NCBI RefSeq assembly: GCF_001625195.1
Contig: NC_054390.1
Coordinates: 868,001 to 932,000 of the forward strand
Direction: 5' to 3'
Length of the DNA: 64,000 nucleotides
Source: Drechmeria coniospora
Lineage: Eukaryota; Ascomycota; Sordariomycetes; Hypocreales; Ophiocordycipitaceae
Below, piece by piece: positions 20,701 to 31,300 of the stretch (positions are counted from its first letter, which is position 1; each line of letters begins with the position of its first letter). Made by a program: the position numbers and the translations under genes. The notes under the pieces were generated by a model, which was not told the origin of the DNA, made no database searches, and saw nothing but the letters and a program-made list of their open reading frames with translations.

Positions 20701-23700
20701 TCGAACACTTGGTTCACCGGCAATCGCAGATCGACACGGCTGATGAGCAGGTTGGCGAGTGGACCAACAATGGAGAAGATACGATCGAGAGGCGAATCGC
20801 GACCCGAGGCGAGATATCCGAAGCAGGCCTCCTTCTGACCGGTGAAGTAGCCTAGGACCATGGACCAGGCGACCTGGCAAAAGACAGAACGGGTGATTCC
20901 GAGATTCTTGCAGAAGCTTCCCACGCCTTCAATGGCGCTGGCCGGGATCGAGACGTCACCGTGGCCCTCGGTAGCATCTTCCAGGTTTTGGTAGGGCACG
21001 GGAAACTCGCACGGCTGGACGCCATCAAGCAGCTTCGTCCATGACGCAATTCGCTGAGCTCGGGGAATCGAGCCGATGTAGCGGATCATGTCCACGAACT
21101 GGGCAGCCGGGGCCATCTCCTCATTGTAGTAGGCAGTGATGATTTCCGGAACAAGGGTTGACATGCTCGTCGCATCGATGAGCGTGTGGTTGGCATCCAG
21201 GCGACAAGCAACCTCGTGCGATGTTGTCGATCGGCAGATGGTAAATGCATGCTCCGGTTCGTTGGGCGCAAATGCGGGACGAGGGAGAGCCGACAAGGCA
21301 ATGGCAGGATTTTCGGCTTCTGTCGTCATCTGGAAAACTTGAAACTTGGGGTTTGCGAGAACAATTTGAATGAACCCGTTGCCTTCGGGGTGCAGGGTAA
21401 AGACAGTGTGCAGGATGGTGTGCCGTGCGGCAACAATCTTCCAAGCGGCCTCCATTCGAGAGGGAGAGATTTCGGCCGAGGACGTCTCGTGGGGGACGCA
21501 GCTCCAGACGGAAAAGGTAGCATAGGAGGCCATCTCCTTCTGAGAGCTGAGCAAGATGCCCTCCTGAAGCGGCGAGCAGGGGTATATGTCAACGATGTCC
21601 TGGGTCGAGATGCCGATGTTTGGCAGCTGCCTCTCCAGCATGGTGCTCAACCCAGAGTATGACAGTGGAAGAAGCGGAAGATCGGTGAGGGTAAAGCTCT
21701 TTGGGAGCCGAATCAGGTCGCTCGTGGCCGTCGCGAGGGTTTGAGAAAATACCTTGGACCATTGTCGGAGGCGGTCCTGGTGCTTCATTTTCTTGTGGAT
21801 CGTAAACGACACACCCAACAGGCCCTCTTCGACGTCCGCGCTGATCTCGATCAAGGTGTATCGTTTGGCTGAGGCGGATACCTCGCTGATCTCACGTTCA
21901 ACGTCGCGCAGATGATCTGGTCTCTTGAATAGGCCCTCCTCGGCCTCGAGCTGTTGGTATCGGCCGGTAAAGTTGAGCATCATCTCGGCAACGTCGTGGC
22001 CCTGGAATGCCTCGCGGCCAGACTCGCTATGGTACCGGCACGCAAAGTACGGCTGTCCCTTGCCGGGGATCTTGCGGCGCATATCCTTCGCCATCATGAT
22101 GGCGTCGACGACGGAGCTGTCCATGGTGATGGGTGTCTTGCGAGGATGAATCGTGGTGAACCAGCCGACTGTTCCGGACACATCCAGAGGAAGCTCGTCC
22201 GACTGCTCTCGGCCGTGACCTTCCATCCAAATGAGGGGAACATCACGCTCGGGGAAGCACTGGAGGAATGCGTGCATCATGGAGCCGACAATGATGTCGA
22301 TGGGCTCCGTGTGAAGACTATCGTTGCTGTCACCAAACAGGGCGTCACTTATGTCCTTGTTGAAGAGTTCGGTGAAGACGGTCAGGTCGGTGAAGTTGTT
22401 CTCGGAAAGGGGTAGACCCCAGAAATCAAGATTCGGCTCCGAGATGGAGTATGGAAGGACGGACATGGGCGACATGTTGGTGGCGACCCTGGCCTGACGT
22501 CTGCACCAGGATCGGAACGATGTGGTCGGCTCGCCCAGCAGCTTTCCGTGTGCGACGTAATCCTCAATGTCTCCCCAGACAATACGCCAGGAAACGAGAT
22601 CGATGACGAGATGATGGGCCGATAGGACAATGACCTGAGGACTGTCGGCAAGTTGGAACAAATCGCAGGCGAATACGGGTCCGTTCCGAATGTCAAGGCT
22701 CAGTTGTCGCTCATGAGCGGCCTTGCCAATCTCCTGCCGGTCCTTCGCAACGTTATTGGTGAATATGAAAGACTGCTCTGCGTCTTCTTCCACCACCGTC
22801 TGCGTCCAGCGGCCACTGTCAGCGTCCCTGTTGTAGCGAGCACGGAGCATCGCGTGACGTTTGACGACTGCTTTAAGAGCGCCATGGAAGAGCTCCGGCT
22901 CAATTCGCTTGCTCAGCTCAAATACGAATGTCTGGTTGAAGTGGTCGAGGCCCTCCGGGTAGGCGTCAAAGTACAGCTGCTGAATGGGCGAGACGTCAAA
23001 CGGCTGAAGAACTTCATCCTCGTCCTCCGAGTTCTGCGAGCTATCGCCCATGGAGTTGTACCTCGAAACGACGCGGCAACGGATAGCGAGCTGGCGAATC
23101 GTCTTCGCCTGAAGAATGTCGGTGACGGTGAAGGCAATGTTGTGAAGCTTGCACTGGGAGACGACTTGCATGGCTGTAATGGAATCTCCGCCGAGACGGG
23201 TGAATGCCTTGTTGACGGAGGCTTCGTGCGCCGTGAGGTTGAGAACCGACATCCAGACTTGCTGAAGAATAGTCTCGACGTCATTCAGCGTCTCGGTCGG
23301 CTCGTTCTTGTCGACGGTGTCCTTGTACTGCAGGTACACAGATTCGCCGATGGCTCGAAGTTGCTTGCGATCCGTCTTGCCCGTTGTCATCATCGGGAGC
23401 TGGAAGACGGGGATCACGGAGCTTGGGACCATGTACACCGGCACCTTTTCCGACAACCGGTCGATCAACCCCTCGCTGATCTTTTGCACCGACGCCGTGT
23501 GAGCCTCTTCAGACTCGGTAGAATCGAGATGGACGAATGCGACGAGGGCGGCGCTGTTGGATCCCTTGGGGGTGATGGTTTCGGCCACAACTGTTGCATC
23601 CGTCTCGGCGATGCCGTTGCTCGCGAGTCCCTGGGCGAGCTCGTTGATTACGTGTTGCTCTACCTCACCAAGCTCGACACGCTGACCTCTGATCTTGACC

Positions 23701-26700
23701 TGGGTATCTTTTCGTCCCGAAAAGATGAGGGTGCCGTCTTCCTGATATCGCACGAGGTCACCGGTGCGGTAGAGCCGGCCGCGACGACCCGGCACCGCGG
23801 CCCGACCTAGCCGCTCCGGAATTCCTTGAACCAACCAAGCGGGATCCTCGATGAAAGCAGCGGCCGTCTTTTCTGGGTCATTGACATATCCATCACCAAC
23901 CAAGGGACCTTCGAGCCAAAGCTCGCCGGTGGCCCCGAAACGGCTCAGAGCTCCGGTTTCAGGGTCGACCACCCAGGTGCAGGCACCAGCACCCCGGCCG
24001 ATGCCAATGTTCTCCGGTGTTATTTCCGACAAGGTCGCCGTGGGCGTGCACTCTGCGGGTCCGTAGACGTTGATGATCTGCGTCTTGTCACCTGCCAGAT
24101 ACGCATCCCCCTTGATGACGGCCTCGCCTCCAAGGATGAGGGTCGAGAGCCGCGAGAGAGCGTGCTTGCCAACAATGCGAGCGACGGAGGGCGTAAGATC
24201 GACCGAGGTAACGTTGTACCTTTCGATACACCCTGGGAGGTCATTGTCTCTCTCCGTCGCGGACGGAATGCAAAGGCAACCGCCAGCCGTCAAGGCATGG
24301 AGCAAGTTGCACCAGGAGGCATCGAAGGCGTACGAGGCAAAGTCAAAGACTCGCGTGGTGTTGGAAAATCCCAATACCTCTTGCTGGTACGTAATGGCGC
24401 TGCAGAAACCTCGGTGAGTGTTGATGGCGCCCTTGGGCACGCCTGTTGAGCCTGAGGTGAAGACAATGTACAAAGCCTGAGACGGGGAGACCGACGGCAG
24501 CTCCGCGCCCTCGGACGACGGCCAGGCCTGCTCAGGACCGACGAGAATGACCTCGTCAAATTTTCCGCCCAGCTGACTGGCTAGATTCTTGTTCTGAACC
24601 GAAGACAGAACGATGGGCGAGTCTGCTTGGGCGAGGATCGTCTGGAGTCTCTCAGGGGGTTGTTTTGTGTCCACCGAGATGGAGGCCGCGCCAGCCTTCA
24701 TGACGGCGACGGCCGCGATCGGCATCCACTTGGATTTTTCGAAAAGGAGTGGAATTCTAGTGCCTGCAACACCTTTGCCGACGAGATGGAGGGCAAGTTT
24801 GGTCGACAGCCGATCCACCTCCTCGTAGGACCACTCGCCATCCCAGGCGCAGACGGCAACAGCCTCGGGCGTCTCCTTCACCCACTGCCCGATCAAGTCG
24901 TGCACGCGCCCTTCCGTGGCCGGAGGAAGCACCGCGTTGAGAGCCCAAATACGGTCAAGCCCGTCGTCGGCCAAGGTCCTCAGAGACTGCTTGCCGAGCT
25001 TGCTGTCAGACAGCTGTCGCAGCGTATCCTGGAAACTCTGCGCCACCCGCTCCATCTGCTGCTGACCGATGATGCTCGAGTCGAAGGCAATCCGGAACTG
25101 GGCCGCGCTCGTGTCGAGCTGGCACTCAATGACAATCGGGTACGTCGCGAAATCCTTCCACTGCGTGTCGTGGCGCGATTCGGCGGACTCGGTCAGGAAC
25201 GAGCGCGCTACCGATGTCGAGTCCTCGCCCTTTTCAGCAGGTTGGACGACGAGAAGAGATTGGAATTGGCAGCCCACGGCGGCTTCGTCGCTGAAGCGTG
25301 CCATCTTCTGGAGTCCCGTCTGCTCATACGGAATCATCTCGGTAGCCTGAAGCTGGACGGTATCAAGCAGCTGGTCAAAGTTCGTCTGCCAGTCCAGGAC
25401 CACCCTGACAGGGACCGTGGCAATGGTCGGACCGGCCATGAGCTCTATTCCAGGGACTGGTGCTTGGCGACCGGTGACGGTGGCTCCGAAGACGGCCTCG
25501 TTGGAGCCGGAACCATTCGCCAGCGCGATGGCCCAGGCTGCGCGGAGAATGGTGGCGGGCGTGAAGTCGTGGCTTCCCCAGGCCAGGTCGGACATGGATA
25601 TGTTCATCTGGCAGTCTGGTCGAGGGTCGTATGCCGTCCGCGGTGTAGGAAAATGAGGTCCCTGGAAGTTGGCAAAGCACCTTTGCCAGTATGCCTTCTC
25701 GACGGCGGGCTCTCGGTCGAGAATGTATTTGATGAAGCCGTTCATGGGCGCCAAGGGCTGGGTTGGTTCGTTGAAGTATAAATTTTCCGCTTCAGCAAGA
25801 AACAGAGGAAGAGTCCAACCGTCGTACAGGGCGTGGTGTATCTCCCAGACAAACTGACGCGGTCCGGTAGAGCCTCCGCAAAGGCCAAAGCGAGTCAAAC
25901 GTGTGCCGAGACCCATGATCAACTCGTCTTTTTCAATCTCCTCGAGCGTTTCACCCACCGTCCAGCTTGCGTCCTCGTCCAAGACGACTTGGACGATGCC
26001 ATGAGCCGGCAGACTGACAATGCGAGTTCGCAGGATTGGATTTCTTGCCACAACCCGATCCCAGGTGCGGCGGAACGTCTCACTGTCAACGGTTGGCGCC
26101 ACTTCAAGAATGTTTTTTGCGACATAATCCCCAGGTCGCTTGGTCGTCAGGGCGAGGAGGCCTTGCTGCAGGGACGTGCAAGGCATGATGTCGACGACGG
26201 CAGACTCCTTGACACGGCACAATCGGGCAACTTGGGAGCGTACATCGTCCTTGTCAACCGACGCTCCGAGGAGGGAGAAGGGTGCGACGGCCGGCTCGCC
26301 GATGTCTCGATCCTCGAGGCTCGAAGTCTCCTGCGTTGTTGTGACGGACGCATCCGATGGATCACTCAGCTCGATTGGCTCATAGTGGATGTTGATCTTG
26401 TCCTTTTCTTGGACGTAGATGTGCCCGTTGTCCTGAACATCCGTCACAATCGTCGCCGTGCTGCTCTCGAGGCTCTCCCAGGGTGCGTCGTCCGGTCCGT
26501 CAGATCCGCATTCGATTTTGATTTCCGGTTCGAAATGTGATGGGATTCCATCACCTGCGTGGCCTTTGGCATGGCCGTTGGCATGGCCATTGAGATGACC
26601 GTTTTTGATTCCTGCCGCTGCCGATTGTGCAACGAGCGAGGCAGCGGAGGAAACTCCATCCCCCCTGGCCAAGCCGATTTGCCTCAGCTGGATTAAGCGG

Positions 26701-27575
26701 GACAGTTTGAAAACATCGAGCGTATGAGCAAAGTCGGGCGTCACAGCTACGCAGTTTGCTCGCAGCGCTTCGATGGAGCTGTCTGATGATGAGTTTTGGG
26801 CAGGAATGCAGAGGCACGCGCCGCTCATGAGGCACGCGAACACGCTGTAGAAGCCTGCCAAGGATGAAATGGGCTCCGAGGCCAAGAGGCGTGAGGTTTC
26901 GTTGAGCCCCAGAGCGAGTTGCTGATATGTGATGGCGGTACCGAAGCTACGATGTGCGATGGAGACTTCATCCTTTGCCGCCGCCGAGCTGGTGTTGGTG
27001 CCGAAATGCAGGCAGACAGCATCCGAGGGCGTCACCACCGGCAGCTCCCTGCCTCTCCGGGTTACGTTTGATGAGAGTGTTTCGCGGCTGAGGAGAATAA
27101 CCTTTTCAGTGTAGTGAAGGTTTCGAGCAAGTGGCTCGCATGCCGGCGAAGTGAGAATGATGGGTGCGTCCGCTTGAGTCGTGATCAGACGGAGCTCGGC
27201 TTCTGGCCGCGTCACATCCACACCGACGGACACGGCACCGATCTTCATGAGGGCCAGCATGGCGACAGGGGCAAGCCACGTGTTTTCAAAACAGACAACG
27301 ACCTTTGCGCCGAGCTTCACAGACTCCCCCGCCAGTTGGTATGCCAGCCTGCTGGACAACTGGTCAAGCTCTCTGTAAGTGAGGCCATCTTCCAGGTCCC
27401 AGGAGCAGACGGCTTGGGCCGAAGGCAGGATGTAGCTCGTCCTCTTGACGAGGCTGTGGACGCAGGCCTCGATGGACTCCGGGGCCGATAGGCTCCAGTC
27501 TTCGTGGGCCGCGACGGTCGCGCCCTCGGACTGGACGAGGCTCCCCTCCGTGGCCTGTGGGAGTTGATATCTCAT
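17754..27575 (-). CDS. Nonribosomal peptide synthetase, truncated A then C-A-T-E-C-halfC-A-T
   Basis: One intronless 3273-residue frame, ATG at 27575, stop at 17754. Domains (approximate residues): A0 30-320, only the first half of an adenylation domain, with its P-loop region changed to FGTNTSSAAAKDE; linker 320-445 with an NGHANGHAKGHA repeat; C1 465-880 with intact HHALYDG (about 583); A1 895-1400 with TSGSTGVPKG and YGPAECTP; T1 1430-1500 with GGDSITAM (about 1463); E 1520-1930 with HHLVIDLVSW (about 1657); C2 1985-2400 with NHTLIDA in place of HHxxxDG; a half condensation domain 2410-2615; A2 2640-3130 with TSGSTGTPKG; T2 3200-3270 with GGDSIGAM, then the stop. There is no TE, R or terminal C domain. 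By PheA alignment done by hand, the A1 and A2 codes read about DACDIGVPTK and DVSDVGAPTK; I draw no substrate from them. T1-E predicts a D-configured residue. The product would be a short peptide, released by something in trans if the enzyme works at all. Confidence 0.97.
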   Translation of the reverse strand: MRYQLPQATEGSLVQSEGATVAAHEDWSLSAPESIEACVHSLVKRTSYILPSAQAVCSWDLEDGLTYRELDQLSSRLAYQLAGESVKLGAKVVVCFENTWLAPVAMLALMKIGAVSVGVDVTRPEAELRLITTQADAPIILTSPACEPLARNLHYTEKVILLSRETLSSNVTRRGRELPVVTPSDAVCLHFGTNTSSAAAKDEVSIAHRSFGTAITYQQLALGLNETSRLLASEPISSLAGFYSVFACLMSGACLCIPAQNSSSDSSIEALRANCVAVTPDFAHTLDVFKLSRLIQLRQIGLARGDGVSSAASLVAQSAAAGIKNGHLNGHANGHAKGHAGDGIPSHFEPEIKIECGSDGPDDAPWESLESSTATIVTDVQDNGHIYVQEKDKINIHYEPIELSDPSDASVTTTQETSSLEDRDIGEPAVAPFSLLGASVDKDDVRSQVARLCRVKESAVVDIMPCTSLQQGLLALTTKRPGDYVAKNILEVAPTVDSETFRRTWDRVVARNPILRTRIVSLPAHGIVQVVLDEDASWTVGETLEEIEKDELIMGLGTRLTRFGLCGGSTGPRQFVWEIHHALYDGWTLPLFLAEAENLYFNEPTQPLAPMNGFIKYILDREPAVEKAYWQRCFANFQGPHFPTPRTAYDPRPDCQMNISMSDLAWGSHDFTPATILRAAWAIALANGSGSNEAVFGATVTGRQAPVPGIELMAGPTIATVPVRVVLDWQTNFDQLLDTVQLQATEMIPYEQTGLQKMARFSDEAAVGCQFQSLLVVQPAEKGEDSTSVARSFLTESAESRHDTQWKDFATYPIVIECQLDTSAAQFRIAFDSSIIGQQQMERVAQSFQDTLRQLSDSKLGKQSLRTLADDGLDRIWALNAVLPPATEGRVHDLIGQWVKETPEAVAVCAWDGEWSYEEVDRLSTKLALHLVGKGVAGTRIPLLFEKSKWMPIAAVAVMKAGAASISVDTKQPPERLQTILAQADSPIVLSSVQNKNLASQLGGKFDEVILVGPEQAWPSSEGAELPSVSPSQALYIVFTSGSTGVPKGAINTHRGFCSAITYQQEVLGFSNTTRVFDFASYAFDASWCNLLHALTAGGCLCIPSATERDNDLPGCIERYNVTSVDLTPSVARIVGKHALSRLSTLILGGEAVIKGDAYLAGDKTQIINVYGPAECTPTATLSEITPENIGIGRGAGACTWVVDPETGALSRFGATGELWLEGPLVGDGYVNDPEKTAAAFIEDPAWLVQGIPERLGRAAVPGRRGRLYRTGDLVRYQEDGTLIFSGRKDTQVKIRGQRVELGEVEQHVINELAQGLASNGIAETDATVVAETITPKGSNSAALVAFVHLDSTESEEAHTASVQKISEGLIDRLSEKVPVYMVPSSVIPVFQLPMMTTGKTDRKQLRAIGESVYLQYKDTVDKNEPTETLNDVETILQQVWMSVLNLTAHEASVNKAFTRLGGDSITAMQVVSQCKLHNIAFTVTDILQAKTIRQLAIRCRVVSRYNSMGDSSQNSEDEDEVLQPFDVSPIQQLYFDAYPEGLDHFNQTFVFELSKRIEPELFHGALKAVVKRHAMLRARYNRDADSGRWTQTVVEEDAEQSFIFTNNVAKDRQEIGKAAHERQLSLDIRNGPVFACDLFQLADSPQVIVLSAHHLVIDLVSWRIVWGDIEDYVAHGKLLGEPTTSFRSWCRRQARVATNMSPMSVLPYSISEPNLDFWGLPLSENNFTDLTVFTELFNKDISDALFGDSNDSLHTEPIDIIVGSMMHAFLQCFPERDVPLIWMEGHGREQSDELPLDVSGTVGWFTTIHPRKTPITMDSSVVDAIMMAKDMRRKIPGKGQPYFACRYHSESGREAFQGHDVAEMMLNFTGRYQQLEAEEGLFKRPDHLRDVEREISEVSASAKRYTLIEISADVEEGLLGVSFTIHKKMKHQDRLRQWSKVFSQTLATATSDLIRLPKSFTLTDLPLLPLSYSGLSTMLERQLPNIGISTQDIVDIYPCSPLQEGILLSSQKEMASYATFSVWSCVPHETSSAEISPSRMEAAWKIVAARHTILHTVFTLHPEGNGFIQIVLANPKFQVFQMTTEAENPAIALSALPRPAFAPNEPEHAFTICRSTTSHEVACRLDANHTLIDATSMSTLVPEIITAYYNEEMAPAAQFVDMIRYIGSIPRAQRIASWTKLLDGVQPCEFPVPYQNLEDATEGHGDVSIPASAIEGVGSFCKNLGITRSVFCQVAWSMVLGYFTGQKEACFGYLASGRDSPLDRIFSIVGPLANLLISRVDLRLPVNQVFETASETSIQHLSIQHASLAEIQHHLGLSGRRLFNTALSTREPDKLKGDTKKGFTFETYNGEDPHEYDLGLSANLIDSENMDVVLEFSASVGPQLAHEAAAVLTKAIQYLLATSTDEAALSSSQESLSDGFFKHLVGVDEDSAKTFWTNQLSQVEGSHYPPIKAVGFQPRPDSQVKLQMSDLEWASREGYSATTVVRAAWSLLTSRLLGSNEALFGATVRGSHSMVPIRVSLKAQASVTELLQSIQLQADNMAPFERTGIQHIRSLSEDAALACDFKSVLHVANKKNAESEADQDPTETLQNALMVSILPRADSADVSIRFDSSVVGEQQVARMGHQLEHVLRQLLNTSLDERKVKDLAMVGPKDLAQIWSWNAVVPAPVEACVHDLIVQRAVEQPLAVAVEGWDGSLTYSRLDELSNNLAHRLVKLGVGPGSIVPLYFEKSVWMPVAVLGVMKAGAASVAADVSTQPEERLRTIAAQVQAKVCLSSVANQDLVRRLGIDEVVIVGPEEFEPRAAEESTAQLPEVSPASLLYLIFTSGSTGTPKGAMVSHRNFSAAIAYQREALGYRQGSRVLDFSSYAFDVLWSNLLNSLTVGATICIPSSEERQNDVTGTLSKYNVTLADFTPSIARHTTGLSNLTTLVLGGEVVLSTDRSLAGADAQVYSAYGPAECTPTATILDLSDVSEGGLGRAAGLCSWIVEPDNFGALAPIGAVGELVLEGPLVGDGYLGDPERTAAAFIHDPAWLSRGDSGRHGKVYRTGDLVQYREDGSLVFVGRKDTQVKIRGQRVELEEVEHGVKGALEVSSSSYANEVVAEAIKPKATDSTVLAAFVSLGDTTDDHDVAVKNATSGISDRLSQILPPYMVPAIYIPVQRMPRMPTGKVDRRALRSIGAALTTKDMAALNRVDGERRPPQTDTQRLIQGIWAEILKVEPDSISIDDSFFRIGGDSIGAMRVVGLARQKDLELTVRDIFRNPILSDLAALDP

Positions 27576-29265
27576 GGTGAAGTCGATTGATCTCTCCTTG
27601 TTCTATTCCGCCTATCGGCTGTTGATCTGTCTCAGCTAGCCTGTTCCGTCATGGACACAGGTTACGCGGCACTCACTTTTACTTTTTGAGTCAAGTTGCA
27701 ACGTTGAGGAGGTTTGCGTGTTGATCTCGACTGAAGATGAAGAGGCAAGTCCTGCTTGGTCCACCAAGCAAGAGGGTTACGGATAGCAAAGGACCGAATT
27801 CTTATGTCGACCCGACAAGCGTTCATTCCCTTGTCTCACGCGGACAATGCAATGCCGCCGACGGGAAACAGGCAGGCTGGGAGCATGCCAGCCCGGAAGG
27901 AAAACGCATGGATGCGATGGCATCAGGGTAGCGCCACGCTGACACGGTTCGGAGGTGGCATGCGATGAACCGGCTTCATTGGATGTCCAAATTTACCTCA
28001 CAAATACTACTTCATCCCTGGATGCTATTACGGTCCTATGCAAGGCCGTCAGGAACCTAGCTTTGGCTTCGGGCTCGGGGGTGACTTGACCGACTAAAAA
28101 TCAAAGAAAGCATCGGGAAGCGGCAGAGTCAATAGTCTGCTCCACAAAGCAATATCAAACAGGACGAGCATATGGCCGGTCACCACTCTTTCCCCAGAAG
28201 GGTTGGCTGCAGCTGAAGGGGCATTCGTCGTGCTTGGTGCTTCAGGGGTTCGTTCGTGCAAGTGCGAGCACAGCTGCGGCTCTTTGGCGAGGTAGGATCA
28301 CGGACCCATGCAGGCAGGTCACGGGTGAGGAAGGGGTGGCGAGCGAGGAGAGGAAACTCACGAACGGATGGGACGACGGATGGACGGACGGTGCTTGGCA
28401 AGGTGGTAAGACACTAGCAAGAATTGCAGATGCGGTAGGACGGTACGTGTGCATGGGCTCGCCGAGGTAGGTGTAAGTGTATAAGGAAGTGGAAGCGATG
28501 GTCGTTGCAGCCGTGCCTGACGGTGGATACAGACCAGACAGGGACGGAGACGAATACGGACACGAGAGGGACGCAGTTCGCACACGGTCGGGAATGGGTC
28601 GGCGCCACGGCAGGGAAAGCAAGCTAGCGAAAGCAAGCTAGCGAAGGGGGGAAAAGGAGGGCGCGATGCCAGCCCTACGAGTGCATACCGCCGTAGGTTC
28701 GAAGGAGACCAGAGTAAGCAGGCGGGCAGCCCTGTGAGTCGGTGACTCAAACTTCGGCAGCCCGTCTCCCATCTGCCGACCGTCGGCGGGCATTTGCCGG
28801 ACTTGGCGTCAGCATCGCCGTGATTTCCTTGGCTCGGACGGACGGTAGGAAGGAGGTCTGTGATGAGAGGATGGTGATGATGACTTGCAAGGAAGGGTGG
28901 GAGATGACGATCTGTGATTAATCAGCGGTATAATTAGATGGGTCGATGATGAAGCTGCAGAGTACCGAGGGTCAGGCTGACATGCTCCGAGCGGATGCAC
29001 CTGGACGCAGAGTAACACGACATGTACTGGCAAGTACCCGCAAGCCGAAGGACGGCGAGGGCAACGACGAGCGAGTGCTGTACGGAGTACCGACACGGTA
29101 CAGGCATGGTGCAGGCGAGGCACGATGCAGGCATGAAGGAGGCATGAACACAGAGCTGAGCGCACACACGAGCGTCTCCCCGGCGCCAACCGCTTCGAGG
29201 CGCTTGTCAGCTGCGTGAGACGACGAGGGAGGTGTGGCACTCCTGCGGCAGGGATCAACGGTGCA

Positions 29266-29280
29266 GGGGGGGGGGGGGGG
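29266..29280. repeat. Poly-G run (15 G)
   Basis: Fifteen uninterrupted G at 29266-29280. Such a run is error-prone in sequencing, so the exact length is uncertain. Confidence 0.85.
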
Positions 29281-30399
29281 TGTCGGTGATCGATGGTCGT
29301 CTCCCTCCCACCAGGCGCCGAAGCGAACGAGGCAGACAGCGGTGGCGATGTGGCCGGCTGTCCCGCGGTGGGTCTGTGCAAGGACAACTCAGTGAGCAGG
29401 GTAGACGTATAGGGGATGGCACTATTATGCAGTGGTCGTACCGGTAATAATTACGTGCTCGAGCTGGCTCGAGATGAGCTTGATTCATATTTATTAAGCG
29501 CATCTCTGGGGTGAGACCGGTGAGGTCATGCCAAGCCGGATCAGGATGTGGAATAGATGATGAAGAAGGAGCAAAGCAAAACACCGGCATGAAGTAGCCG
29601 CTCTGCTCGCGGGAGCAGACGATCGACGTCCTTGGCATCGTCCGTGTTTCCCGCCAGTTTGCAGGCTTGAAACGAGGGTGGAAAGGAGGGTGGGATACCA
29701 CGGCGCCGTCATGGCAAGCGGCCATATTTCTCGGTATTATTCGTACTCGGCTCACGTACAGCGGCGAGCAAGCATATGATTAATCCTCCTGGCATGTTCC
29801 CGACGGATTGACGGTTTCAAGGTCGAAAGACGGCAGAATACTCTGTGCATATACGGCTGTGCACAGGGACGTGTACTTGGGGGAGCGGACTTGAACATGG
29901 ATACGAGCCACGTCGAGCCGCGCGCAGCATGAAGAAATTTGGCAATATTGGCAGAGTTGTATCGATGTGCGTTACGGAGCAGACAGGGTAGAGTTGCTCC
30001 GATGCGGACTCGGTACGGAACGGAGACGGAGTGCGGGTACGGCGCATGCAATGGACATGTGTATTACGGCATGGGCGTGCAGTGACTGTCGAGGTAGCAG
30101 CACTACTGTAGGCACTCCGCAGCACACCCCGTATATCATGGGTAATATCATATTCAACGGACTTGTATGCAAACACTCCGTACGAGTGCATGGACTCTCT
30201 CGTAGGTCGTCGGCCCCCCACGGGGCCAAGGGGCCAAGACGAGGTCGAGATCTGGAGGGGGTGCGTCCCGCGGAATTTACGTAAAAGCTTTCCGCGTCGA
30301 CCACGTCGAGAAATGCTGCTGGGCATCGAGATGCCGCTTCCAAGCAAGGCCATGTCTTGCCCTCGCCGACCTCGACCTCGACCCTCGACCGGACCGGAC

Positions 30400-30447
30400 C
30401 TCGACCCGGCCTGAGCTCGACCCGGCCTGAGCTCGACCCGGCCTGAG
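30400..30447. repeat. 16-bp tandem repeat, 3 copies
   Basis: Three identical units CTCGACCCGGCCTGAG at 30400, 30416 and 30432. They lie inside a wider CTCGACC-rich patch (30366-30460). Confidence 0.9.
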
Positions 30448-31300
30448 CTGGAGCTGACCGCTCATGTTCACGCTTGAGCTCCAGCGGCTTGACGTGAAAC
30501 AAAACGGGTGCCGTTGGGCTGGGCTGGCCCCCTATTCCTCGAGCGCGGAGACGCCAAGTCACGATCTCAGCCTTGGCTGAGGACTTGGCTTCAGCGGGAG
30601 GCTGCCGTGGCTGCCGTGGCTGTCGTGGCGCACCAGCAACAAGCTTCGGCCAGTGAAACAAGCAAATTTTCCCGGGGCGAGCATCGGCTTCGGCACTAGG
30701 TCGTACAAGGTCTGTACTTATATGTACTTGGTCGCTACGTACTGGCATGTAACTGTACATGCACAACTACTCTCTGTACATGCAAGTGCACATGAGAGTG
30801 CGCATAAGTGCTTGTACTCTGTACTTGTAGTTGTACGTGTACCAGTACTTTCATAGCCCAGGCATGTGCTGCGAATGTGCACTAGATATGGCGCATTTGG
30901 GTGGATGATTTGTGCTAGGGCAGGTAGCGGTACATGCTTGGTCTTGCACGCAGATATGTGCATGCTTATGAATGAGGTAAGTACTTACTGTACTGTACAG
31001 TACTGTACACGCACAAGTGGCATGCTTCCAAGTGCAACACGTACAAGTACAGTACTTGCCAGTACTTGCGATACATGTACTTGTAGCGGTGCGTGCAGGC
31101 GTGCATGGACAAGCACTCAAGTACAACTACGTGTACTTACAGTACAGTACTTGCAAGGACTACAGCACAGAGTGCGCTCAGATGGGTACGGTGTGCAAGT
31201 ATACCGACACTGTACACCTACTGCTACAACTACGAGTGCAGGCACAGTGCACGAACAAGTATAAAAATCACACGCCCAATACTTTCATGTACATGGACAG

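Noticed and set aside
17754..27575. Many 60-385 codon frames on the plus strand and other minus frames inside the NRPS
   Set aside because: Shadows of the 3273-codon NRPS frame; none contains a domain.
29972..30766. 264-codon minus-strand frame in the NRPS-transporter spacer
   Set aside because: Crosses a 16-bp direct repeat and GTAC-rich DNA. No hydrophobic core or motif pattern suggests a folded protein.
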